Positions 33,080 to 40,867 of a stretch of 64,000 bases of DNA are shown here, in pieces. The notes under the pieces are model-generated. The model was not told the origin of the DNA, did not search any database, and was given only the letters and a program-made list of their open reading frames with translations. Origin of the DNA: UMGS882 sp045598975 (GTDB lineage Bacteria; Bacillota; Clostridia; Oscillospirales; CAG-382); NCBI GenBank assembly GCA_045598975.1, contig JAZRVE010000112.1, positions 5,339-69,338 on the forward strand, in the 5' to 3' direction. The position numbers were made by a program, and so were the translations under genes. The first letter of the stretch is position 1, and each line of letters starts with the position of its first letter.

Positions 33080-33868
33080 ATGAAAGCGCCTATGTTAGGC
33101 TATAACGATTATGCCTCGCGCAATAACGCGAAGCTGATCTTAGGCTCGTCCTGTACGGTATCCGTCAAGCGTTCCTATCGCACCTTTTTAGAGGGACGCT
33201 TTGCCGGGTACCTCAACTTCGGGTATACGACGCTTGCCAAGGGCGGCGTCAAGGAGATCATACTGATCGGCGAAAACTATCCGGTCAATAAGTTTCAGGC
33301 GCAGATCATCGCCATCGCCAAGGATAAGAGCGGCGTCAAGGACGACGTTCTCATCGCGGCACGGGAGAACAGCATTTTCTGCGAGCCGGTCATCCGAAAG
33401 CTCATCGATCGGTTTGTCCCGGAGGACAGCGCGGAGTATATCTGCTATTACGAAAAAAGCTGCGGCGCCGTTATGTTTTCGGGAAAGGGAAGCGAGAGAA
33501 AATATATTCTCATCACCAATATTTCCGGGCACGTCGGATTTCCCAAAGGGCACGTCGAGTACGGCGAAACGGAAAAGCAGACCGCCTTGCGCGAGGTGTA
33601 TGAGGAGACCGGGGTACATACCGAGATTATTGACGGATTCAGAGAGTTTTATAATTACCGCATCAACAATTTCATCCACAAAAAAGCGGTGTATTTTCTG
33701 GCGTCCTTCGATCCGGGCGACGTCACCATGAGCATCATGGAAATATCGGAGTACCATCTGCTTTCCTATGAAGAGGCAATGGAAAAGCTGAATTTCCGTC
33801 ACGATAAAAGAATACTTGAAAAAGCGGAGCAGTTCGTCCGTGAGCATTTTGACGAGATGGCAGACTGA
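33080..33868 (+). CDS. NUDIX hydrolase with an N-terminal degenerate pyrophosphatase-like domain
   Basis: About 262 residues from the ATG at 33080; ATGs at 33044 and 33092 are also possible. The C-terminal half is a clear NUDIX domain: the box runs from GHVEYGETEKQ through REVYEETGV, matching GX5EX7REUXEEXGU, so a diphosphate-linked nucleotide is the likely substrate. The first about 115 residues (LGSSCTVSVKRSY, GYLNFGYTTLAKGG, NYPVNKFQAQIIAIAKD) recall the small clostridial inorganic-pyrophosphatase family. However, its DRPxGSxHP catalytic segment reads KRSYRTFLEG here and the GDGEExDAY acidic cluster is largely lost. That resemblance is my inference. The open frame continues far upstream to 32396, but that part is antisense to DUF2953 and precedes the promoter. 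Confidence 0.72.
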   Translation: MKAPMLGYNDYASRNNAKLILGSSCTVSVKRSYRTFLEGRFAGYLNFGYTTLAKGGVKEIILIGENYPVNKFQAQIIAIAKDKSGVKDDVLIAARENSIFCEPVIRKLIDRFVPEDSAEYICYYEKSCGAVMFSGKGSERKYILITNISGHVGFPKGHVEYGETEKQTALREVYEETGVHTEIIDGFREFYNYRINNFIHKKAVYFLASFDPGDVTMSIMEISEYHLLSYEEAMEKLNFRHDKRILEKAEQFVREHFDEMAD

Positions 33869-33891
33869 CTGCGGAAAGGAAAAAATATATT

Positions 33892-35769
33892 ATGTTTGAA
33901 AAAGGAAAATCCAGGACATTTTTGATCATTCTTCTTGATTTTCTGACGGCACTCATGTCATATGCCGTATGTCTTTTGTTATTTGCCGGCATTCAGCAGA
34001 TTTCAAAACTCTATGTGAGATCGGCTTTCTATGTGATCTGTGCCCTTGTGATCTACCCGATCATAAACGCTTTGTTCGGCGTTTATCGCATCATCCACCG
34101 CTATGCACAGCCGGCGGAATACATACGGTATCTGATTTCGTTCTCCGTTTCCGGAGTGCTTCTCGGAATCGCGCAGTATGCGTTGGCTTATATGTTTCAG
34201 ATTCAACGGCTGCCCATGTATTTTGTGGCGGAAGTGTCGGCAGTAAATGTCGGTGCCATGATCGTGACGCGCTTGCTGTATCAGTATCTTTCCGGCAGAA
34301 CGGAAGGCAAGGACTATCGGAAAAAGAATAAGAAAGCCGACGGCAAACGCACACTGCTTGTCGGATGCGGGCAGGCGTGCCTCATGCTGCTGACGGAACT
34401 GCGCTACCACCCGGAGCTTGGTATCCGGCCGGTCGTGGCAGTCGATCAGGATGGCAATAAAATCGGCAGAAATATTGCCGGCATCCCCATTGCGGGAACC
34501 AACGACGATATCGTCGATTTGTGCCGCAAGTACGAGATCGAGCAGATCATTGTCGCGATCCCTTCGGCGGATAATACGCACCGCGCCGAGATCATCGGAT
34601 GTTGTCGCGGACTGGACGTCAGTATCAAAATGCTGCCTCGCCTGGCGGAATTCAAGGGTGAAACGGTCGTTTCCCAGTTGCGTGACATCACCATGGAAGA
34701 ACTGCTCGGACGTGAGCCCATCGAGATCAATCATACCGAGATCAACGCCTTTATCCGCGGGAAGACGGTGCTTGTCACCGGCGGCGGCGGCTCGATCGGC
34801 TCGGAACTGTGCCGTCAGATCGCCGCAAACCAGCCGAAAAAGCTCATCATTCTCGATATTTACGAAAACAATGCCTATGATATCCAGCAGGAGCTTGCCT
34901 ATAAGTATCATGACGAGCTGGATTTTGAAACGATCATTGCCTCCGTGCGGGATTTCGATCGTATCAATCAGATCATGGCAGAGTATAAGCCCAATCTTGT
35001 CATCCATGCCGCGGCGCATAAGCACGTCCCGCTGATGGAGGTCTCCCCGCAGGAAGCCATCAAGAACAATGTGTTCGGTACTTATAATACGGCACGTGCC
35101 GCCATCCGCAACGGTGTGGCGCGCTTCATCCTCATTTCGACCGATAAGGCGGTCAATCCCACAAACGTCATGGGCGCGTCCAAGCGTATGTGCGAAATGG
35201 TCATTCAGTCGCTCAACGGACGCGGCACCGTTTTCTCGGCCGTTCGTTTCGGCAATGTGCTCGGCTCAAACGGCTCTGTCGTCCCGCTTTTCAAAAAGCA
35301 GATCGAAAACGGCGGTCCCGTGACCGTGACGCATCCCGATATCATTCGTTTCTTCATGACCATTCCGGAAGCGGTTCAGCTTGTGCTGCTTGCCTGCGCG
35401 AAAGCGGAGGGCGGTGAGATTTTCGTTCTCAATATGGGTTCTCCCGTCAGGATCGCCGATCTTGCCAAGCGTATCATCGAGCTTTCCGGCAAACGTCCGG
35501 ACATTGACATCAAGATCGAGTATACGGGACTTCGTCCGGGTGAAAAGCTGTACGAGGAACTCATGATGGAGGACGAGCATCTGGAAAAGACGGGCAACGA
35601 GATGATCTTCATCGGACACTTCGTCGATTTCGATAGGGATGCCATGGAAACCAATCTCGCGTCGATCGGAGAGATCGCCAATAACAATGCGCTGACGGAC
35701 GAACAGATGAAGGATGCGCTGGAAATGGAGATCGGACGCATCGTGCCGACCTTTAACCATAAAAAATAA
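33892..35769 (+). CDS. Membrane-bound nucleoside-diphosphate-sugar 4,6-dehydratase (PglF/CapD type)
   Basis: 625 residues: four N-terminal helices (about 8-125), a CoA-binding-like Rossmann region (about 145-265, TLLVGCGQACLMLL) and a catalytic SDR domain starting VLVTGGGGSIGSELCRQI. The active-site stretch STDKAVNPTNVMGASKR has Met in place of the usual YxxxK Tyr, which is normal for the membrane-bound PglF/WbpM/FlaA1 group. These enzymes convert UDP-GlcNAc to UDP-4-keto-6-deoxy sugars for surface glycans. No glycosyltransferases lie alongside, so the pathway is not visible here. Confidence 0.9.
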   Translation: MFEKGKSRTFLIILLDFLTALMSYAVCLLLFAGIQQISKLYVRSAFYVICALVIYPIINALFGVYRIIHRYAQPAEYIRYLISFSVSGVLLGIAQYALAYMFQIQRLPMYFVAEVSAVNVGAMIVTRLLYQYLSGRTEGKDYRKKNKKADGKRTLLVGCGQACLMLLTELRYHPELGIRPVVAVDQDGNKIGRNIAGIPIAGTNDDIVDLCRKYEIEQIIVAIPSADNTHRAEIIGCCRGLDVSIKMLPRLAEFKGETVVSQLRDITMEELLGREPIEINHTEINAFIRGKTVLVTGGGGSIGSELCRQIAANQPKKLIILDIYENNAYDIQQELAYKYHDELDFETIIASVRDFDRINQIMAEYKPNLVIHAAAHKHVPLMEVSPQEAIKNNVFGTYNTARAAIRNGVARFILISTDKAVNPTNVMGASKRMCEMVIQSLNGRGTVFSAVRFGNVLGSNGSVVPLFKKQIENGGPVTVTHPDIIRFFMTIPEAVQLVLLACAKAEGGEIFVLNMGSPVRIADLAKRIIELSGKRPDIDIKIEYTGLRPGEKLYEELMMEDEHLEKTGNEMIFIGHFVDFDRDAMETNLASIGEIANNNALTDEQMKDALEMEIGRIVPTFNHKK

Positions 35770-35790
35770 AAACATATCACAATGACCGAA

Positions 35791-35817
35791 AGGGCGGGCG
35801 GGAGCCCGCTCTTCTTT
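35791..35817 (+). terminator. Weak terminator-like hairpin between dehydratase and pcrA
   Basis: AGGGCGGGC pairs with GCCCGCTCT (one G-T pair) around a short loop and is followed by TCTTT. The U-tract is poor, so partial read-through into pcrA is likely. Confidence 0.5.
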
Positions 35818-35844
35818 GCGAAACAAGAGTGACGAGGTAAAAGC

Positions 35845-38295
35845 ATGGAGCTTGCGGAACGCTTACAAAAGGCAAAACAGACGATCTTCGAGAACGCATA
35901 CGGCAGACTTAACGATAAACAAAGACAGGCGGTCTTCACGACGGAAGGACCGCTTTTGGTGCTTGCCGGCGCGGGGAGCGGCAAAACGACGGTGCTCGTC
36001 AAGCGCATTTCCCATCTCGTGCGTTACGGCAACGCCTATTTCGGCACGGCGTGCGACGAACGGATGCTTTCCGAGCCGTTCGTGCAGAAGTTAGAAGCCC
36101 TTGCCGCCGAGCCGGATGCCGATAAGGCCATGACGGAGGCGGCGCTTGCGATGTTTGCCGATCATCCGGCACGCCCGTATGAGATACTCGCCATCACCTT
36201 CACCAATAAAGCGGCGAATGAGATCAAGGACAGACTGGCGTCGGAGCTCGGCGAGCAGGCGGATGACGTGTGGGCGGGCACCTTCCACTCGGTGTGCGTG
36301 AAGCTTCTTCGGATGTACAGCGACCGCATCGGATACGAAAGATCGTTTACCATTTATGATACCGATGATCAGAAGCGCCTGATGACGGCGATCATCAAGG
36401 ATAATAATCTCAACGATAAGACCTTCCCGGTGCGGAGCGTGCTGAACGAGATCTCGCGTGCCAAGGAACAGCTTCTCGACAGTGCGTCGTACGCGGCAAA
36501 CGTGCGGGAAAACGATCTGCGCCGCAGGACGATCTCCCGTCTGTACGAGGAATACGAGAAACGCAAAAAAGCGGCGAACGCCATGGATTTCGACGATCTG
36601 ATCCGCCTTACCGTAAAGCTGTTCGAGGAAGATAAGGAACTGCTCGAAAAGTACCGGAAAAAGTTTCGGTATATCCTTGTGGACGAATATCAGGATACCA
36701 ATAAGGCGCAGTTTGTGCTGACAAGTATGCTGACCGGGGAAGAGCGCAACATCATGGTCGTCGGGGATGACGATCAGAGCATCTATAAATTCCGTGGGGC
36801 GACCATTGAGAATATCCTCGGCTTTGATAAGACCTTCCCGGGCACCAAGATCATTCGCCTGGAACAGAACTACCGCTCGACGGGCGTCATCGTCAAGGCG
36901 GCGAACGAGGTCATCGCGCATAATCAGTACCGCAAGGGCAAAACGCTCTGGACCGGCAATGAAACGGGCGAAAAGATCACCGTCTGTCAGTGCAACGATC
37001 AGAATGCCGAGGCGCAGTATATCGTAAATTGCATTTCGGAATTGGTGGCGGCGGGAGAGTACCGGTTTGAGGATTTTGCGGTGCTGTACCGCATGAATTC
37101 GCAGTCAAACGCGTTGGAAACCGTTTTTGCCAAGAGCGGTATCCCGTACCGCATCATCGGCGGCACGCGTTTTTACGAGCGTAAGGAGATCAAGGACGTC
37201 ATCGCGTATCTGTGCGTTATGGCAAATCCGGGCGATAATCTGCGGCTGAAACGTATCATCAACGTACCTAAACGCGGCATCGGCGATTCTACCGTCGAAG
37301 AACTGGAACGCATCGCCGCCGCGGAGGGGAAGGATATGCTGTTCTGCGCGCTCAATGCGGCAAGCTATCCGTCGCTCGGAAGAAGCGCGGCAAAACTGGC
37401 GGCGTTTGCGGAAATGATGTACGGGCTGAAAGAAGGCTATGCGGCGCTTCCCGTTGGGGTGTGCGTCGAAAAGGTGCTTGCCAAGAGCGGCTATATGGAA
37501 ATGCTTGCCGCCCTCGACGAAGCCGAAGCCAAGGATCGCTCGGACAACGTCAAGGAGCTCGTTTCCAATGCCACGCAGTACGGCAATAACACGCCGGACG
37601 CGACGCTGGAAGGCTTCCTCGAAGAAGTGGCACTCGTGGCGGACATCGACAACTACGAAAAAGAGGCGTCGGCGGTCGTGATGATGACGGTGCACAGCGC
37701 CAAGGGACTCGAATTTCCGGTCGTGTTCCTGCCGGGCATGGAGGAAGGCGTATTTCCGGGCACGCAGACCATCGCCGAGGCGGATGAGGAAATGGAAGAG
37801 GAGCGGCGGCTTGCCTACGTGGCGCTGACGCGGGCACAGAAAAAACTGTACGTTGTGCACTGCCGGACGCGCATGATCTTCGGACGGACGGAATTTCATC
37901 AGAAATCCCGCTTCGCGGAGGAGATCCCGGAAGACCTTTGTGAAATGCGGTCGACGCTCGTCGATATCACCTATGACCGACCGACCGTGCGTTCTTCCTA
38001 TGACCTGTACGGAAGACCGTCCTTCGGGGCAAAAGAGAAGAAAACGACCGGCAGTGTGTCCGCTTTTTCCGCACGGACGGAAAAGGGCTATATGCAGGCG
38101 CAGGCGGGCAAAAAAGCGGACAGCGCGCCGACCGAGCGATTTGCCGTCGGAACGCGGGTGGCGCACCCCGTTTTCGGGGAGGGAACGGTGCTGTCGGCAA
38201 AGCCGATGTCGTCGGACGTGCTGTACGAGGTCGCCTTCGACAGTGTCGGCACCAAAAAGATCATGGGAAATTTCGCCAAGATGAAGCGGGCATAG
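35845..38295 (+). CDS. pcrA: UvrD/PcrA-type superfamily 1 DNA helicase
   Basis: 816 residues with the SF1A motifs in order: LNDKQRQAV (Q motif), Walker A LVLAGAGSGKTTVLVKR, the IA region ITFTNKAANEIKDR, Walker B ILVDEYQDTN, motif III GDDDQSIYKFRGA, motif IV EQNYRSTGVI, motif V TVHSAKGLEFPVVF and motif VI RRLAYVALTRAQ. The end (VGTRVAHPVFGEGTVLSAKP) is the Tudor-like RNA-polymerase-interacting domain of PcrA. It is a 3'-5' helicase in repair and replication-transcription conflict resolution. ligA, often adjacent, is absent. An insertion of about 40 residues after Walker A (around residues 65-105) is slightly longer than usual. Confidence 0.95.
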   Translation: MELAERLQKAKQTIFENAYGRLNDKQRQAVFTTEGPLLVLAGAGSGKTTVLVKRISHLVRYGNAYFGTACDERMLSEPFVQKLEALAAEPDADKAMTEAALAMFADHPARPYEILAITFTNKAANEIKDRLASELGEQADDVWAGTFHSVCVKLLRMYSDRIGYERSFTIYDTDDQKRLMTAIIKDNNLNDKTFPVRSVLNEISRAKEQLLDSASYAANVRENDLRRRTISRLYEEYEKRKKAANAMDFDDLIRLTVKLFEEDKELLEKYRKKFRYILVDEYQDTNKAQFVLTSMLTGEERNIMVVGDDDQSIYKFRGATIENILGFDKTFPGTKIIRLEQNYRSTGVIVKAANEVIAHNQYRKGKTLWTGNETGEKITVCQCNDQNAEAQYIVNCISELVAAGEYRFEDFAVLYRMNSQSNALETVFAKSGIPYRIIGGTRFYERKEIKDVIAYLCVMANPGDNLRLKRIINVPKRGIGDSTVEELERIAAAEGKDMLFCALNAASYPSLGRSAAKLAAFAEMMYGLKEGYAALPVGVCVEKVLAKSGYMEMLAALDEAEAKDRSDNVKELVSNATQYGNNTPDATLEGFLEEVALVADIDNYEKEASAVVMMTVHSAKGLEFPVVFLPGMEEGVFPGTQTIAEADEEMEEERRLAYVALTRAQKKLYVVHCRTRMIFGRTEFHQKSRFAEEIPEDLCEMRSTLVDITYDRPTVRSSYDLYGRPSFGAKEKKTTGSVSAFSARTEKGYMQAQAGKKADSAPTERFAVGTRVAHPVFGEGTVLSAKPMSSDVLYEVAFDSVGTKKIMGNFAKMKRA

Positions 38296-38356
38296 CGGTG
38301 TGAATAAGGTAAAAAACGCAAAAATGAAAAAAAGTGGAAAAAAATAAAAAAAAGAC

Positions 38357-38385
38357 TTGCAATTTCAAAAGTATCGTGATATAAT
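38357..38385 (+). promoter_or_regulatory. Promoter of rpmB
   Basis: TTGCAA (38357-38362) and a perfect TATAAT (38380-38385) with a 17-base spacer. The 73-base leader ends with TTTTGGAGG before the ATG. The AT-rich 38296-38356 stretch after pcrA shows no gene. Confidence 0.8.
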
Positions 38386-38458
38386 ACACAGTGTTGTCCT
38401 ATGGGTGTCGAAAAACGCCCGCAGGAAAAAAGCAGTTCACGTTTTGGAGGTGTAAACA

Positions 38459-38650
38459 ATGGCAAAATGCGAAATCTGCGGAAAGGGCGTTACCTTTGGC
38501 TGTAACGTATCCCACTCCAACAGAAAGACAAACCGCACCTGGAAGCCCAACATAAGAAGCGTAAAGGTAGTCGAAAACGGCACGCACAAGACCATCAATA
38601 TCTGTTCTCGCTGCCTTCGTACCAGAAAAAAGACGTCTGCAGCCGTCTGA
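38459..38650 (+). CDS. rpmB: 50S ribosomal protein L28
   Basis: 63 residues, the usual L28 length: MAKCEICGKGVTFGCNVSHS, then RTWKPNIRSVKV and a C-terminal NICSRCLRT. The CxxC pairs at both ends mark it as the zinc-binding (C+) paralogue type. It is a one-gene unit with its own promoter and terminator, and a strong GGAGG ribosome-binding site. Confidence 0.97.
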   Translation: MAKCEICGKGVTFGCNVSHSNRKTNRTWKPNIRSVKVVENGTHKTINICSRCLRTRKKTSAAV

Positions 38651-38697
38651 TTCCGGTCACGGATAAACACGTATAAAATTTATGTTTGCAAACAGGA

Positions 38698-38724
38698 AAC
38701 CCCGGGAAAGTTCCCGGGGTTTTG
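38698..38724. terminator. Terminator between rpmB and sipL (convergent)
   Basis: A perfect 11-bp stem, AACCCCGGGAA and TTCCCGGGGTT, with a 2-base loop and a following T-run ends rpmB. With AAACAGG-type A-richness on the other side it may also act weakly on the minus strand. Confidence 0.85.
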
Positions 38725-38730
38725 TCTTGT

Positions 38731-40266
38731 TTAACGGCAGGGAATGAGCAGCGGCGTTTCGTCGGTGACGCACTCGCCGGAAAGGTGGTTGGTCTCTTTG
38801 AAAAGGGCAAGCGGTACGTCGTAGCGCTTGGCGATGTCCCAGTACGTTTCTTTGAGACTCGGATAATAGAGGATAAATTCGGAATGGCAGGCGTTTTTGG
38901 GGGCGTCATAGTCAACGGAAAAGCCTTCGAGCGCCGGGAAGCGGACGCGCTCGACGCCGATGCCGCTCACGGTAAGGGTAAGCGCAAGGACGGTCTCTCC
39001 GGCACGCAGATAGGCGTCGCAGGACTTGACGGACGCGGCAAGCAGATATTTCCCGTCGGCGGGGATGTCGTGCACGCTTTCGAGCGGGAAGCGAAACGTC
39101 ACGGGAGCGGTGTAGGAGACGAGCTCGTTGTTTTTGGTGCCGCCTGCGGTGAGGGAGCCTTTCCCGGCGAAAAACAGCCTGCCGTCGGAAGCGTCGAGCG
39201 CATACCAACAGAGCTCGAAGTGCGAATGGTGGATGAGTGAAAAGCGGGATGCGTCGATGGAGACGGGGCATTCCCCGTTCAGCGTTTCGCGGAAGGTGCC
39301 GGCGAGCTTTTCCGCCGTGACGGTGCCGTATTCCGGTGTGCTCTGATAGTCGGGACAGTAGGCGTCTTCGGCGTAGGAGACCGTTTCCTCCGAGAAGCAG
39401 TCGAACAGACAGTCGAAGGAGGCGCTGACGGTGAGTAACTTGTTCTCGCCGTAGGCGTCATAGGATGAGCCGGCTTCGAGATAGCAGAGACAGCCTTTGC
39501 CGAGTGAGGTGACGGGGGTGTCGCCGAATTCGTACGCGATCTCGCCGGAAAACGGGAGTTCTTTGGTGAGATACAGATAATCGGCGGTTTCGGCGCCGTC
39601 GCTTTCGGCACGGTAGCCGGCGTGGACGGTGAGGGTGCCGGTATAGCGGAGCACGTCGGGACGAACGTCGCAGGAATCGACCGAAAGATCGCCGTACAGT
39701 TCGGTAATGTCGGCAATGGGCGCCATGCCCTCTCCGAGCGGGATTTCCTCGCGGAGCGACTGCGAAGCGTGCAGCTTTGTGTGGCGGGCGACGTCCTTGG
39801 TGTTTTCCCGGACGGTGATGCTTTCGTCGGCAAAGGACAGCATATCCTTGTCCCCGCAGGAGAAAAGGTCCAGTTGAAGCCGGACCGTCATGCGCACGTC
39901 AACGGCACGCTGTCCGTTTTGCCTTGCGGAAACGCCGGAAACGCAGACACACTTTTCGGCGAACGCCGTGTTGAGCGTTTCTTCGTCGAGGGAAGTATCA
40001 AAGGTGTGCGCAAATTCGACGGGGAAGACGTATGCGCGGAGAAAACCGGTGTTCTCGGAGAGGTAGAGCAGGCGGACGGAAACGGTACCGGAAAGCGTGA
40101 CGCTGCCGTTCTGACAGGACATGTCCGAAACGCAGGCAGTACCGCAGGCGGAGAGAATTTTGCGGATATCCGGCTGATAATCGGGAAGCGTATCGGATAC
40201 CGAGAGAGGGAAGTCGGCTTTTTCGGAAAAGAGAGGCTGACAGACCGGAAGAAGATAGTGACTCAT
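38731..40266 (-). CDS. sipL: SipL-like spore envelope protein (DUF3794/SPOCS plus LysM)
   Basis: 511 residues. The body resembles repeated DUF3794 (SPOCS) beta-rich modules: DTLPDYQPDIRKILSACGT near the N terminus and further copies around residues 170-280 and 330-450. The end is one LysM-type module (SLKETYWDIAKRYDVPLALF...TPLLIPCR). This is the architecture of SipL of Clostridioides, which binds SpoIVA during assembly of the coat and cortex around the forespore. The start at 40266 has an AAAGGAG at 7 bases. That ribosome-binding site is buried in a perfect hairpin, and a sigma-E-like promoter lies within the hairpin (see those entries). spoVM is the next gene upstream. Confidence 0.82.
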   Translation of the reverse strand: MSHYLLPVCQPLFSEKADFPLSVSDTLPDYQPDIRKILSACGTACVSDMSCQNGSVTLSGTVSVRLLYLSENTGFLRAYVFPVEFAHTFDTSLDEETLNTAFAEKCVCVSGVSARQNGQRAVDVRMTVRLQLDLFSCGDKDMLSFADESITVRENTKDVARHTKLHASQSLREEIPLGEGMAPIADITELYGDLSVDSCDVRPDVLRYTGTLTVHAGYRAESDGAETADYLYLTKELPFSGEIAYEFGDTPVTSLGKGCLCYLEAGSSYDAYGENKLLTVSASFDCLFDCFSEETVSYAEDAYCPDYQSTPEYGTVTAEKLAGTFRETLNGECPVSIDASRFSLIHHSHFELCWYALDASDGRLFFAGKGSLTAGGTKNNELVSYTAPVTFRFPLESVHDIPADGKYLLAASVKSCDAYLRAGETVLALTLTVSGIGVERVRFPALEGFSVDYDAPKNACHSEFILYYPSLKETYWDIAKRYDVPLALFKETNHLSGECVTDETPLLIPCR

Positions 40267-40271
40267 AAAAA

Positions 40272-40314
40272 AACTCCTTTGCACGTTTGTTGATACATCG
40301 TATGCAAAGGAGTT
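40272..40314 (-). terminator. Terminator/anti-Shine-Dalgarno hairpin between spoVM and sipL
   Basis: Perfect 12-bp stem on the minus strand: AACTCCTTTGCA (40303-40314), 19-base loop, TGCAAAGGAGTT (40272-40283), followed at once by further T (seven T in all, 40267-40273) and the sipL ATG. The 3' arm contains the sipL Shine-Dalgarno AAAGGAG, and the run of T makes the same structure look like an intrinsic terminator. On the plus strand it is also followed by a T-rich tract, but nothing is transcribed toward it there. Confidence 0.8.
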
Positions 40315-40326
40315 TTTCTTTATGAC
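40297..40326 (-). promoter_or_regulatory. Sigma-E-like promoter of sipL inside the hairpin
   Basis: On the minus strand, GTCATAAA (40319-40326) and CATACGAT (40297-40304) are 14 bases apart. Compare the sigma-E consensus GTCATATT and CATACAAT. The -10 begins in the 5' arm and runs into the loop of the hairpin, so transcription would start near 40290, downstream of the anti-SD arm. Confidence 0.6.
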
Positions 40327-40333
40327 CGGGGCG

Positions 40334-40411
40334 TTAAGATTTTCCGCCGCGTAAGAAGAGCTTGAAGAAGGGAACGAGAAAACGGGGCGGGGAGAACAAA
40401 ACGATTTTCAT
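40334..40411 (-). CDS. spoVM: SpoVM-like 25-residue sporulation peptide
   Basis: A 25-codon gene on the minus strand: it starts MKIVLFSPPRFLVP and ends FFKLFLRGGKS. Bacillus SpoVM is 26 residues (MKFYTIKLPKFLGG...), and clostridial forms begin MKIVVVKSPKFL, so length, MKI start, PPRFL for PKFL and the amphipathic helix with basic end all fit. SpoVM is an amphipathic helix that recognises the convex forespore membrane and anchors SpoIVA to start coat assembly. GGAAAGGATGATC lies just upstream as ribosome-binding site. The neighbour sipL encodes a probable second SpoIVA partner. Confidence 0.78.
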   Translation of the reverse strand: MKIVLFSPPRFLVPFFKLFLRGGKS

Positions 40412-40454
40412 ATCGGGATCATCCTTTCCGTATCGTCTGTCCGATTGTGTCCGA

Positions 40455-40601
40455 TTATCCGAAGAGAGCGAGGATACCCGCAAGCACCAAAAGCAAAGCT
40501 TCCAGACAGACGAGCACGACGGCGGGCAGAAAGCTGGCGAGCAGAATACCGAACCCGATGCATAAGACGCCGGCTCCGACGAGAGAGGAATACTTTTTCA
40601 T
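40455..40601 (-). CDS. 48-residue two-helix membrane peptide upstream of spoVM
   Basis: Not recognised. 48 residues, almost entirely hydrophobic after MKKYSS: a first helix (LVGAGVLCIGFGILLASF) and a second (VVLVCLEALLLVLAGILALF) joined by a short LPA turn. The ATG at 40601 follows AGAGGTG at good spacing; an in-frame extension to 40757 has no ribosome-binding site. It lies 43 bases upstream of spoVM on the same strand, so it may belong to the same sporulation unit. The 40602-40867 stretch upstream holds the divergent rseP promoter and a run of A-rich sequence, and no clear promoter for this gene. Confidence 0.65.
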   Translation of the reverse strand: MKKYSSLVGAGVLCIGFGILLASFLPAVVLVCLEALLLVLAGILALFG

Positions 40602-40768
40602 GCGGGACACCTCTTTGATAAGCGTATTTTCGGTTACGGTACAGTATATGCGCGAAAAGAAAAAAACGGTACAAAAAAACGGAAAAACGAATAAAAAAGG
40701 ACTTGCCGACCTACCATAGAAACAAAGCGGCCGCCGGAAAAAAGAGCGGGAAAACATGGGGCATATCC

Positions 40769-40797
40769 TTGACTTTGGGCGCAGGATGTGGTATGAT
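40769..40797 (+). promoter_or_regulatory. Promoter of rseP-ispG
   Basis: TTGACT (40769-40774) and TATGAT (40792-40797), 17-base spacer, 71 bases before the rseP ATG. Confidence 0.7.
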
Positions 40798-40867
40798 AAT
40801 AAAAAATGGATACCTGTATGCTTGGCGATGAACGGATGTGCCGTGACAGTACGGAAAGGATAAGGGC

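Noticed and set aside
36570..38295. PcrA as a phage or plasmid helicase
   Set aside because: All seven motifs and the C-terminal Tudor-like segment match chromosomal PcrA, and codon use looks like the neighbours.
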